NCBI RefSeq assembly: GCF_000756775.1
Contig: NZ_CCSF01000001.1
Coordinates: 2,294,001 to 2,358,000, forward strand
From: Pseudomonas saudiphocaensis
GTDB lineage: Bacteria > Pseudomonadota > Gammaproteobacteria > Pseudomonadales > Pseudomonadaceae
Reading direction: 5' to 3'
Length of the DNA: 64,000 nt
A program made the position numbers and the translations under genes. The notes beneath the pieces are model-generated. The model did not search any database. It was not told the origin of the DNA and saw nothing but the letters and a program-made list of their open reading frames with translations. Positions 44,633 through 52,566 of the stretch are shown here, one piece after another. The first letter of the stretch is position 1, and each line of letters opens with the position of its first letter.

Positions 44633-46423
44633 TCAAAACGCAAAGCTGCCCTCATCCAGCGCCATCAGACAATCTGCACCGCCGGCAATCGCCTCCCGGT
44701 GCGCGCTGGCTCGTGGCAAAACGCGACGCAGATAGAAATCCGCGCTGGCCAGCTTGGCCTGGTAGAAGGCGTCGTCCCCGGAGCCCTGCTCCAGCACATC
44801 CTGCGCCTTTGCAGCGGCCTGCAGCCAGAACCCGGCGAGCAACACATAGGCCGAGTACTGGAGGAAATCCACCGACACCGCACCGATCTCCTGCGGGTCA
44901 CGCTGGGTCGCGGCGATGACTTCGGCGCTCAGTTCACGCCACTCGCCCAGACGGGCCTGCACCTTGCTCGCCAGTGCGTGCAGCGCCGGGCGATCGAGTT
45001 GCCGATCGCAGATTTCGCTGAACTCGGCCTGCAACGCCGACAGTTCCGCACCACCGTCGCCAAGCAACTTGCGGCGAATGTAATCCAGCGCCTGAATGCC
45101 GTTGGTGCCCTCGTAAAGCTGGGTAATGCGGCTGTCGCGCATCAGCTGTTCCATGCCCCACTCGCGGATATAGCCGTGGCCGCCGTAGATCTGCACACCC
45201 AGGCTGGCGACCTCCTGGCCCATGTCGGTGAAGAACGCCTTGACGATGGGGATCAGCAGCGCAGCGCGTCTACCAGCTGCCTTGCGGTAGCTCGGCTCCG
45301 GATGGCCGTGCTCCAGATCCAGCTGGCGCGCGCAATAGACCCCCAGCATGCGGCTGCCTTCCACCAGGGTTTTCTGGGTCAGCAGCATGCGCCGCACATC
45401 CGGGTGAACGATGATCGGGTCGGCCGGTTTGTCCGGGTATTGCGCACCAGCCAGCCCGCGTGACTGCAACCGTTCGCGAGCGTAGGCAAGCGAGCCTTGC
45501 CAGGCTTGCTCGGCGATACCCAGGCCCTGCAGCCCGACCTGGAAACGCGCGTCGTTCATCATGGTGAACATGCACGCCAGACCCTGATTCGGCTCACCGA
45601 CAATCCAGCCGGTAGCGCCGTCGAAGTTCATCACGCAGGTGGCCGCGCCCTTGATACCCATCTTGTGTTCGATGGCGCCGCAGCTCAGCGCGTTACGCTC
45701 GCCCGGTGTGCCGTCGGCACTGGCGATGAACTTGGGTACCAGCAGCAGGCTGATCCCCTTTACGCCGGGCGGGGCATCGGGCAGGCGCGCCAGCACCAGA
45801 TGCACGATGTTCTCGCTCATGTCGTGCTCACCGCCAGAGATGAAGATCTTGCTGCCGCTGACGCGGTAGCTGCCGTCCGCCTGGGGTTCGGCGCGGGTGC
45901 GCAGCAGTGCCAGATCGGTGCCGGCCTGGGGCTCGGTCAGGCACATGGTGCCGCTCCATTGGCCACTGACCAGCTTCGCCAGATAGGCACTTTTAAGCGC
46001 TTCGCTACCGTGCTTGTACAGCGCCAGCACCGCACCCTCGGTAAGCCCGGAGTAGATGCGGAACGACAGCGAGGCACCCATCAGCATCTCGTGGAAGTTG
46101 CAGGCCACCATCTGCGGAAAGCCCTGGCCACCGTATTCACTGGGGCCCGTCATGCTCGCCCAGCCGTTGGCGACGTACTGCTGGTAAGCCTCGACAAAGC
46201 CTTGCGGGGTCTTTACCTCGCCATTTTCCAAGGTCACGCCTTCTTCGTCGCTGTTGCGATTGAGCGGTGCAATTTCACCGCCGGTGTAGCGCGCCGCTTC
46301 TTCCAGCACACCGTCGATCAGCTCACGGTCGAGGCCATTGCCGAGCAGCTCGCAATGAGCCGTGGCGTCGAACAGCTCATGCAGCACAAAGCGCATGTCA
46401 CGTAAGGTAGCGTTGTATTCCAT
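44633..46423 (-). CDS. Acyl-CoA dehydrogenase family protein
   Basis: A 596-residue FAD flavoprotein of the long bacterial type: AcylCoA_dh N segment (MEYNATLRDMRFVLHELFD), middle domain (MCLTEPQAGTDLALLRTRA, ISGGEHDMSENI), C-terminal domain with YEGTNGIQALDYIRRKLL that supplies the catalytic Glu, and an extra C-terminal helical domain. It oxidises an acyl-CoA to an enoyl-CoA in beta-oxidation. Divergent from a LysR gene. Confidence 0.92.
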   Translation of the reverse strand: MEYNATLRDMRFVLHELFDATAHCELLGNGLDRELIDGVLEEAARYTGGEIAPLNRNSDEEGVTLENGEVKTPQGFVEAYQQYVANGWASMTGPSEYGGQGFPQMVACNFHEMLMGASLSFRIYSGLTEGAVLALYKHGSEALKSAYLAKLVSGQWSGTMCLTEPQAGTDLALLRTRAEPQADGSYRVSGSKIFISGGEHDMSENIVHLVLARLPDAPPGVKGISLLLVPKFIASADGTPGERNALSCGAIEHKMGIKGAATCVMNFDGATGWIVGEPNQGLACMFTMMNDARFQVGLQGLGIAEQAWQGSLAYARERLQSRGLAGAQYPDKPADPIIVHPDVRRMLLTQKTLVEGSRMLGVYCARQLDLEHGHPEPSYRKAAGRRAALLIPIVKAFFTDMGQEVASLGVQIYGGHGYIREWGMEQLMRDSRITQLYEGTNGIQALDYIRRKLLGDGGAELSALQAEFSEICDRQLDRPALHALASKVQARLGEWRELSAEVIAATQRDPQEIGAVSVDFLQYSAYVLLAGFWLQAAAKAQDVLEQGSGDDAFYQAKLASADFYLRRVLPRASAHREAIAGGADCLMALDEGSFAF

Positions 46424-46538
46424 GGTCAGGCCCTATTGATTCGGGTTCGTTGCAGCAAGGCGGAAAGTTCGGGACCTACCTTAGATGAAGAAGGTAGTAT
46501 TTTTGAAATTTAGAGTTGTGATAGTTGGAATTCATGGG

Positions 46539-47447
46539 ATGAATATCTATAGCTTCGATCTCAACCTGCTGCGCGTACTCGACGCCCTGCTGCACGAGCG
46601 CAACGTTTCCCGTGCCGCCCAACGTCTCGCTCTCAGCCAACCGGCTGTAAGCAATGCGCTGGGGCGCCTGCGCGAGTTGCTTGATGATCCGCTGCTGGTC
46701 CGAGTTGGCCGCACGATGCAGCCTACCCCTCGCGCATTGAGTCTGGAGACGCCGATCCGCGACGCGCTGAGGCAGATCGAGCACACGCTCAATGCCGGCG
46801 ATTGCTTCGACCCGGCCACCAGCCGGCAGCGTTTCGTCATTGCGGTGACCGACTACGTCGAGCTGATCTGCATGCCGCCGTTAATGGCCCGTCTGGCCGA
46901 AGTGGCTCCCGGCATTCGCCTGGCAATCAGGCATCTGACCCCAACGCTTCCGGCCGAGGCTCTGGACAATGGCGAGATCGATCTGGCCGTTGGGCGGTTT
47001 CTCGATATCCCGGCTCGATTTCACAGCCGCTGCTGGGCCAGCGAAACCCTGCAGGTCGCACTGCGCAAGCGACATCCACATGCGAGTGAGAGGTTGGAGC
47101 TGGATGATTTTCTGCGCCTGCGCCACCTCTGGGTGCATGGCGGCCAGACCCGCGGCATGGTCGACCAGTGGCTGGAAGAGCAGGGTTTGCAGCGCGAGGT
47201 GGTATACACCACGCCCAATTACCTGCAGGCCGCGCATATCGTCGCCAGCAGTGATCTGGCCGCAGTGCTGCCGGCCCAGCTTGCACAACAGTTCGCCAAG
47301 CTCCTGCCGCTGCAGCTGTTCGACCTGCCATTCGATCTCGGCAGCTTCCAGCTGGACATCATCAGCGTGGCTCAGCGCGAGCGGGATGCCGCTTTGCAGT
47401 GGCTGATCGCGCAGATCGTCAGCGTCAGGCAGGGAGGAGCTCTCTGA
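46539..47447 (+). CDS. LysR family transcriptional regulator
   Basis: A 302-residue NodD/SyrM-type LysR regulator with HTH LRVLDALLHERNVSRAAQRL (residues 9-28) and SQPAVSNALGRLRELL. The ATG at 46539 (MNIYSFDLN) is the family start; the extra 18 codons upstream are unlikely. Divergent from the acyl-CoA dehydrogenase gene and likely its regulator. The hairpin at 47496-47523 probably terminates its message as well as the sRNA on the other strand. Confidence 0.9.
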   Translation: MNIYSFDLNLLRVLDALLHERNVSRAAQRLALSQPAVSNALGRLRELLDDPLLVRVGRTMQPTPRALSLETPIRDALRQIEHTLNAGDCFDPATSRQRFVIAVTDYVELICMPPLMARLAEVAPGIRLAIRHLTPTLPAEALDNGEIDLAVGRFLDIPARFHSRCWASETLQVALRKRHPHASERLELDDFLRLRHLWVHGGQTRGMVDQWLEEQGLQREVVYTTPNYLQAAHIVASSDLAAVLPAQLAQQFAKLLPLQLFDLPFDLGSFQLDIISVAQRERDAALQWLIAQIVSVRQGGAL

Positions 47448-47495
47448 GCGCTTCCGTTACACGCGACAGCGAGGCACCGAGCTTTCGCAGACAAC

Positions 47496-47602
47496 AAAAA
47501 AACCCGCCGAAGCGGGTTTTTTCTGAGCATTCCAAATCCTTTCGGGGCCGTCCTGGCGGTGCTCGCTCATCCTTGATTCCGAGCGCTTCCTGCGCTTCGG
47601 AG
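47496..47602 (-). ncRNA. Rsm-family regulatory sRNA, copy 1 (RsmX-like)
   Basis: Read on the minus strand from about 47602 after TAATCT (47614-47609), the RNA of about 107 nt has six GGA motifs. Most lie in hairpin loops: AGCGC-AGGAA-GCGCT, TCA-AGGA-TGA, GCC-AGGAC-GGC and CCGAA-AGGA-TTTGG. It ends in a CCCGC/GCGGG terminator with seven U. Such RNAs sequester RsmA/CsrA and relieve translational repression. The ends are inferred, and the assignment to RsmX and not RsmY or RsmZ rests on length and layout only. Confidence 0.78.
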
Positions 47603-47658
47603 GTGTGCAGATTAAGCCTTCCGCAAGTGCGGGTGTAGCGCCTAAAACCACCGCTCAT

Positions 47659-47676
47659 TGTAAGCCTTTTGCTATC
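47659..47676 (-). promoter_or_regulatory. GacA-type upstream site of sRNA copy 1
   Basis: The minus strand reads GATAGC-AAAAGG-CTTACA; the right half matches the GacA box (TGTAAG-N6-CTTACA) exactly, the left half poorly. Its centre is about 66 bases before the inferred start. Confidence 0.55.
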
Positions 47677-47889
47677 TGCTGCGTCCTGACAGGAGCATCC
47701 TCGGCGCCGCAGCGTAAACTCCAACCGGCCCGACATTGCCGAGGTTGAGAAGTCTGAAAAACGCCTCGCCATAAGCGGCGTGCCCGGCCCGCTGGCGTAA
47801 CGGCAAGAAACATCGGAGAACTGGCAAAGCATCCCGTCAGTCACGGAAGTGGGAAGTACTTAGCCCTGCCTTGCTTTCCCGCAGGCAAC

Positions 47890-47996
47890 AAAAAACCCGC
47901 CGAAGCGGGTTTTTCCTGACCATTTCAATCCTTTGAAGCGCCTTCCTGGCTTGGCCGATCATCCATGATCCTGAGCGCTTCCTGCGCTTCAGAGAT
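47890..47996 (-). ncRNA. Rsm-family regulatory sRNA, copy 2 (RsmX-like)
   Basis: A second unit 394 bases from the first, same strand and length. After TAATCT (48008-48003) come six GGA motifs, four in clean loops: AGCGC-AGGAA-GCGCT, GATCA-TGGA-TGATC, GCC-AGGAA-GGC and TTCAA-AGGA-TTGAA, then a CCCGC/GCGGG terminator with six U. Stems differ from copy 1 but keep pairing, a compensatory pattern that argues for a functional RNA and an old duplication. The opposite strand carries no gene. Confidence 0.8.
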
Positions 47997-48052
47997 GGGC
48001 ATAGATTAAGCATCCGCACCCAGGAGCTAAAGCGGCGATAAGCGCGACAGCG

Positions 48053-48070
48053 TGTAAGCCTTTCGCTATA
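48053..48070 (-). promoter_or_regulatory. GacA-type upstream site of sRNA copy 2
   Basis: The minus strand reads TATAGC-GAAAGG-CTTACA: a perfect right half and three of six matches in the left half of the GacA box. It is centred about 65 bases before the inferred start, the same geometry as copy 1. Confidence 0.58.
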
Positions 48071-48129
48071 GCTGCGCTGAACAGGCCTATGCGTCAATCA
48101 GGCCAGCTCGTCTTGTTGAAGAGTCCGCC

Positions 48130-49239
48130 TTAATCTCCCGTCGGCACCGTCTGCCCCTTGAGGCGTGCCGGAATCAACCGCCGCATCGGCATGCCGAGCA
48201 AGCGACGGAACGCCTCGTTATGCAGGCAAACAGCACCCAACAACCCGACCAGGCAACCGAGCACGGTGTCGTAGAAGCGCGCCTCGATCAGCGCCGAGGC
48301 CGAACCCTGGCCGAGAGTTGCAGCCTCGGCCAGGAGGATGGTCAGAGGTGTGATAAAGATCGCCGCGAAGGCGTAATGCCGCACCACGGCGGTTTCCACC
48401 ACGAAACACAGCGCCATCATCATCAGCGGGACGCTCCATTTATCCAGAGGCATCAGCAGCATGCCCCAAGCGACCAGCAGCCCGACCCCCGTGCCGATCA
48501 CACGATGAAGCTGCTTGTCCCACACCGCACGCAGCGAGGCGCCCTGGATCACCGCCAGGCAGCTGACCGGCACCCAATAGGCCTTTTCCAACTGCAGCAG
48601 CTGGGCAAGCGCCAGCGACAGGCCGACAAAAACGCCGATCAGAATCGAGTCGAAGACCACGTAATCGAAGCTCGCCGGCGGCAACGGCTCCACCGGTTTC
48701 GGCGCCTGCAGGCGCAGCACATACAGGCTGTACAGAAACGCAATCAGCGCCGCCAGCAACGTGCCCATGCCAAGCAGGCCGACCATCAGCGGCACCTCCA
48801 TCACCTCCAAGGGTGTGTACATGCCAATGGCGGCGGCCATGATGATGAACAGGCTGCTCGGCATGCCGATCCGGTAAAAACGGCAAACCATGGTCACCAG
48901 CGAAGTGATAAAGATCAGCACTGGCACCTTCGTCCAGGGGAAGAAGTGGCTCATCAACCCCAGGGTGTAGCAGGCAAGCATGCCGAATGCGCAGGCCATC
49001 AGCGTGACCATTCGATGCGACAGTGGCGTGGCCGGCAGATAGAGGAACACCAACCCGCCAAGTGACGACACCAGGCCGTAATCGAGACGGTCGAACCAGG
49101 CTCCGACGAACAGCGGCAGACCGGTGGCCAGCGCAGCGGCGAAGGGCATCTGCCAACGCCGATCGCTGGGGTTGATGGTCAGTAGAAGGCGCAGCTGTTC
49201 GCGCAACAAGTTCTTTAGCCGCTGCCATCTGCTTTGCAT
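48130..49239 (-). CDS. FUSC family inner-membrane protein
   Basis: A 369-residue protein with about ten hydrophobic helices in two groups, matching half of the FUSC (fusaric acid resistance/YccS-like) transporters. It has the paired motif PFAAALATGLPLFVGAWFDRLDYG (in part) near the start. Probably exports aromatic acids or related compounds; no membrane-fusion partner is encoded here. The gene lies just upstream of the sRNA region in its reading direction. Confidence 0.85.
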   Translation of the reverse strand: MQSRWQRLKNLLREQLRLLLTINPSDRRWQMPFAAALATGLPLFVGAWFDRLDYGLVSSLGGLVFLYLPATPLSHRMVTLMACAFGMLACYTLGLMSHFFPWTKVPVLIFITSLVTMVCRFYRIGMPSSLFIIMAAAIGMYTPLEVMEVPLMVGLLGMGTLLAALIAFLYSLYVLRLQAPKPVEPLPPASFDYVVFDSILIGVFVGLSLALAQLLQLEKAYWVPVSCLAVIQGASLRAVWDKQLHRVIGTGVGLLVAWGMLLMPLDKWSVPLMMMALCFVVETAVVRHYAFAAIFITPLTILLAEAATLGQGSASALIEARFYDTVLGCLVGLLGAVCLHNEAFRRLLGMPMRRLIPARLKGQTVPTGD

Positions 49240-49350
49240 CTATGCGGTGCTCCCATTGCGAGTCGGTCGTTACTTATCTGATCTAAGCTTTAGCTAAACC
49301 GCTCCGGACCGCTACCGGAGCACCCTGTCGTCTTCCTGGGGAGACGGACA

Positions 49351-50058
49351 ATGCTCGACATACAGCTGTATCGCTACAACGCGGAACAGGATGCAAGGCC
49401 CTATATGCAGTCGCGGCAGGCGCCCGACGAGTTTCGTCAGCGCATGGTGCTGGATGTTCTGGAGTATCTACGCGAAACGGATCCTTCCCTTGCTTACCGG
49501 CGCTCCTGCCGAGAAGGGGTCTGCGGCTCGGACGGCATGAATATCGGAGGCAAGAACCGCCTGGCTTGCATTACAGCCGTAACCGATGCTCTGGATGGCG
49601 CTGGCTGTCTGGTCATCCGACCGCTGCCTGGGATGCCGGTGATTCGAGATCTGGTGGTGGATCAGAGCCTGTTCTTCAAGCAGTACGAACGCGTCAAACC
49701 CTGGCTCATTAACGACCAGCCGGCGCCCAGTATCGAGCGCCTGCAATCCCCGGACGAGCGCGCCCGTCTCGACGGCCTGTACGAATGCATCCTCTGCGGT
49801 TGCTGTTCCTCGCAGTGCCCTTCCTGGTGGTGGAATCCGGAAAAGTACATTGGCCCGGCCGGACTGCTACAAGCATGGCGCTTCATTGCCGACAGTCGAG
49901 ATACGGCAGCGGACGAGCGTCTGGCGGATCTGGACGATCCCTTTAGCGTGTTTCGCTGCCGCAGCATCGGCAACTGCAGCTGGGTCTGCCCAAAGGGCCT
50001 GAACCCCATGGGCGCCATCGGCCACATTCGGCGTGAACTTCTGCAACGGGGAACCTGA
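49351..50058 (+). CDS. Solitary succinate dehydrogenase/fumarate reductase iron-sulfur subunit
   Basis: A 235-residue full-length SdhB paralogue. The 2Fe-2S site is C53-x4-C58-x2-Asp61 with C73; the 4Fe-4S and 3Fe-4S ligands are C146, C149, C152 and C156, and C203, C209, C213. WWWNPEKYIGPAGLLQAWRF is also conserved. All cluster ligands are present, but no sdhA, sdhC or sdhD is adjacent. It diverges from the usual form in GNCSWVCPKGLNPMGAIGHIR (in part). It may replace or supplement the main SdhB; that is inference. Confidence 0.88.
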   Translation: MLDIQLYRYNAEQDARPYMQSRQAPDEFRQRMVLDVLEYLRETDPSLAYRRSCREGVCGSDGMNIGGKNRLACITAVTDALDGAGCLVIRPLPGMPVIRDLVVDQSLFFKQYERVKPWLINDQPAPSIERLQSPDERARLDGLYECILCGCCSSQCPSWWWNPEKYIGPAGLLQAWRFIADSRDTAADERLADLDDPFSVFRCRSIGNCSWVCPKGLNPMGAIGHIRRELLQRGT

Positions 50059-50075
50059 AGTCCCGAGCGCCCTAT

Positions 50076-50501
50076 CTATTCCTTGCCACGCTCCTCCTGC
50101 TTGGCGAGAAACTCTTCCTGCAGCAAAGCATCGGTGACTTGCTGCGGCTCCTGTTCCAACAGCGGATCATCGAGCTGGCCGGTGGGGACCACTTTCGTAT
50201 CGAGCTTGCCCATCAAGTGGCCAAGGGCGTTGTGCATTTTCTCGGCTGCACCGTCCACCGCCAGCTCCAGCGACTCGGCTTTATGCGTGACCGATAGCGG
50301 CTGGTGGCCTTTGGGTCGCGCCTCGATCTGGCAGCGTTTGTCTGCAGCTCCAGCCTTCTGCGCGTTTTCGTCACCAACGTGAACTTCCACGCGCGTCAGG
50401 AGATCATCAAAACGCTCCAGCCGGTCCTCTACCGCCGCGCTCACCCATTCATGAAGCCCGACACTGCCTTCGATATGGTTGCTTCGTACCTGGATCTGCA
50501 T
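50076..50501 (-). CDS. HPF/RaiA family ribosome-associated protein
   Basis: A 141-residue protein with the HPF/RaiA beta-alpha-beta fold: MQIQVRSNHIEG, ERFDDLLTRVEVHVGDEN, and ELAVDGAAEKMHNAL. An acidic Gln/Glu-rich tail of about 45 residues follows. Related proteins bind the 30S subunit in stationary phase and block or pair ribosomes. ATG at 50501 is chosen; a GTG four codons earlier is possible. This is probably a second copy, since the main hpf of Pseudomonas lies near rpoN. Confidence 0.85.
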   Translation of the reverse strand: MQIQVRSNHIEGSVGLHEWVSAAVEDRLERFDDLLTRVEVHVGDENAQKAGAADKRCQIEARPKGHQPLSVTHKAESLELAVDGAAEKMHNALGHLMGKLDTKVVPTGQLDDPLLEQEPQQVTDALLQEEFLAKQEERGKE

Positions 50502-50596
50502 GATCGCTCTCACCTCTAGTCGTGATGGGTCTCAGGATTCGAGGACGAGAACGGCACCCGGGTTCAGAACGATCGGACGGGCTACCTGCACACCCT

Positions 50597-51181
50597 TTAG
50601 TCAGCCATCAGTTCACGGTAACGCCGCTGATAGTCCTCGTAGGAGAGGTTCTCATTCATCAAGCGCTCGATTTGTTGCTGCCGGTACGCCTCTTTGCTCA
50701 GCGGCGTCAGACCCTCAGCCACCTGCGGCACGCGACGGCCGATATCAGCTGCACCGCGGGGAAACAGCTGATGGGTCAGCTCGGCAATCTTCTGCTCGGC
50801 ACTGATGAACTTGTCCAGACGTCCGCCTCCCCAGCGCGCATCGTACTCGGCATGGCCGACCTGACGACCCTTTTCGTAGACCCGGATATCGGCGTACTTC
50901 ATATACAGCGCCAGATCCCAGCCCCAGTTGCCGATAAAGGTGGTGGAGAGCGCACAGCGACTGGGGCTGCTGCCTGGCGTCATCAGGCGTGTTCTGAAGC
51001 CTTTTTCAGCCAGCGATGCCTGATAGGCGGTGGTGAAGCCGGCGCGCAGATTCGGTGCCGGGATCATGCAGATCTCCGGTGCCAGTTCGGCGGACAGCGT
51101 GGCAGGGGTGACGGTCTGCTTGATGCTGCAGCCACTGATGGCAAAGACTGAAACAAGCATGAACAGCGATACGGCGCGCAT
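50597..51181 (-). CDS. Sbal_3080-type lipoprotein
   Basis: A 194-residue lipoprotein: signal peptide with lipobox FAISGC (Cys18), then a domain with AELAPEICMIPAPNLRAGF, DLALYMKYADIRVY and VGHAEYDARWGGGRLDKF. It matches the Sbal_3080 family of proteobacterial lipoproteins; function unknown. Position +2 after Cys is Ser, which favours outer-membrane sorting. Confidence 0.85.
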   Translation of the reverse strand: MRAVSLFMLVSVFAISGCSIKQTVTPATLSAELAPEICMIPAPNLRAGFTTAYQASLAEKGFRTRLMTPGSSPSRCALSTTFIGNWGWDLALYMKYADIRVYEKGRQVGHAEYDARWGGGRLDKFISAEQKIAELTHQLFPRGAADIGRRVPQVAEGLTPLSKEAYRQQQIERLMNENLSYEDYQRRYRELMAD

Positions 51182-51239
51182 GGCAACCTCCTTGTCGAAA
51201 GCGGAGCAAGCAGTTTGCCATCACCACAAGCGCAGGTCT

Positions 51240-52547
51240 TCACCGATTCGCCGCGATCGGCTCCTGCCCACGCCGGTCCACCCGTCCGCCTAGATACCAG
51301 CCCATTGCGGCCCAGATCGCCGCACAACCGGCACCTACCAAGGCGACCAGCAGGGTGCCTTGAGCAAGCATGTCCAACAGCGCCTTGGCCCAGCCGCTGA
51401 GGGCGTCGCCGCCACGATAGACCACCGTGTCGATAAAATTCTTCGCCTTGTATTTGCTCTCCGCATCCAGCGGGGCGAAGAGCATTTCGCGGCCCGGTCG
51501 GACGAAGGCGTATTCGCCGACACGCCGCACGATCATCACCGCCGCCAGCATGGCGAAGGTGGGCGTCAGGGCCAGACCGATAAAGCCCAGGCATACCAAC
51601 GCCGGCACTGCCGCCAGCAAAACCCGGACACCAAGACGCTGGGCGATACGGCCGGTAATGAAGAGTTGCGACAGCAGGGCGCCGGCCTGAACCACGAAGT
51701 CGATGACCCCGAAGACCCGTACCTGCTCGGAACGATCAGGAAACAGCCCGGCAACCAGCCGTGCCTGTTCAAAGTAGAGAAAGGTGCTGGCGCTGGTCAG
51801 CAGCAATACGAACGCCGCGATCCCCAGCAGATAACCGGACCCCAGCACTCGCGTGAGCCCGCTGAACGGATTGCCCGCCACCGGCCGGCGAGGACTTTCT
51901 GCCCGCTCAGCACCGGCCCGCCCGGCGCCGCCCACTTCCCGCCACGCCATCAGGTAATGCTTGAGCGCCACGGCCAGGGCCAGCAGCAGCGCCGCCAACA
52001 GCACCAGCCCGAACTCCCCCAGCGCTCCCACCAGCAACGTGCTGAGGGCCGGGCCAACCAGGCCGCCGACGCTGGCACCCGCTGCGATAAAGGCAAAAAG
52101 CCGCTTGGCTTGGGGCGCATCGAATACGTCGGCCATCAGACTCCAGGCCACTGACACCACGAACAGGTTGTAGACCGAGATCCACACGTAGAACACCCGC
52201 GCCAGCCAGACACTGTCATCCAAAAGGAAGAACAGCACGCCGAACGCCAGCAGGTTGAGGCAGAAGAACCCGTACACCCAATCTATGTAATGGATACGCG
52301 CTACGCGCGAGTTGAGCCAGGCGAACAGCGGCACCGCCACCAGCATCGCGAAGAAGGTGGCGGTGAACAGCCATTGCAGATTGTCCACGCCACCCTGGAT
52401 GCCCATCGACTCGCGGATCGGGCGCAGCATGAAGTAACCACTGAACAGGCAGAAGAACAGCCCGAAGCCGGCCAGCGCGGCGCGGGATTCACCGGGCTGC
52501 GCATTGATCAACCGCGCCAGTCGCGACGTGACCGCAGACGAACGCAT
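51240..52547 (-). CDS. NTP/NDP exchange transporter-like MFS protein
   Basis: A 435-residue carrier with about twelve hydrophobic helices. The opening (GESRAALAGFGLFFCLFSGYFMLRPIRESMG, in part) and the RPGREMLF segment resemble the ATP/ADP-type (AAA antiporter-like) MFS proteins of free-living bacteria. These are not known to import nucleotides in free-living hosts, so substrate is open. It is on the same strand as, and 19 bases from, the reductase gene. Confidence 0.85.
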   Translation of the reverse strand: MRSSAVTSRLARLINAQPGESRAALAGFGLFFCLFSGYFMLRPIRESMGIQGGVDNLQWLFTATFFAMLVAVPLFAWLNSRVARIHYIDWVYGFFCLNLLAFGVLFFLLDDSVWLARVFYVWISVYNLFVVSVAWSLMADVFDAPQAKRLFAFIAAGASVGGLVGPALSTLLVGALGEFGLVLLAALLLALAVALKHYLMAWREVGGAGRAGAERAESPRRPVAGNPFSGLTRVLGSGYLLGIAAFVLLLTSASTFLYFEQARLVAGLFPDRSEQVRVFGVIDFVVQAGALLSQLFITGRIAQRLGVRVLLAAVPALVCLGFIGLALTPTFAMLAAVMIVRRVGEYAFVRPGREMLFAPLDAESKYKAKNFIDTVVYRGGDALSGWAKALLDMLAQGTLLVALVGAGCAAIWAAMGWYLGGRVDRRGQEPIAANR

Positions 52548-52566
52548 GGCTAGCGCTCAGCCACGC

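Noticed and set aside
47490-48080. Tandem similar blocks first taken for a duplicated gene or CRISPR-like repeats
   Set aside because: No open frame is conserved between blocks and no repeat-spacer pattern; GGA loops plus terminators explain them as Rsm sRNAs.
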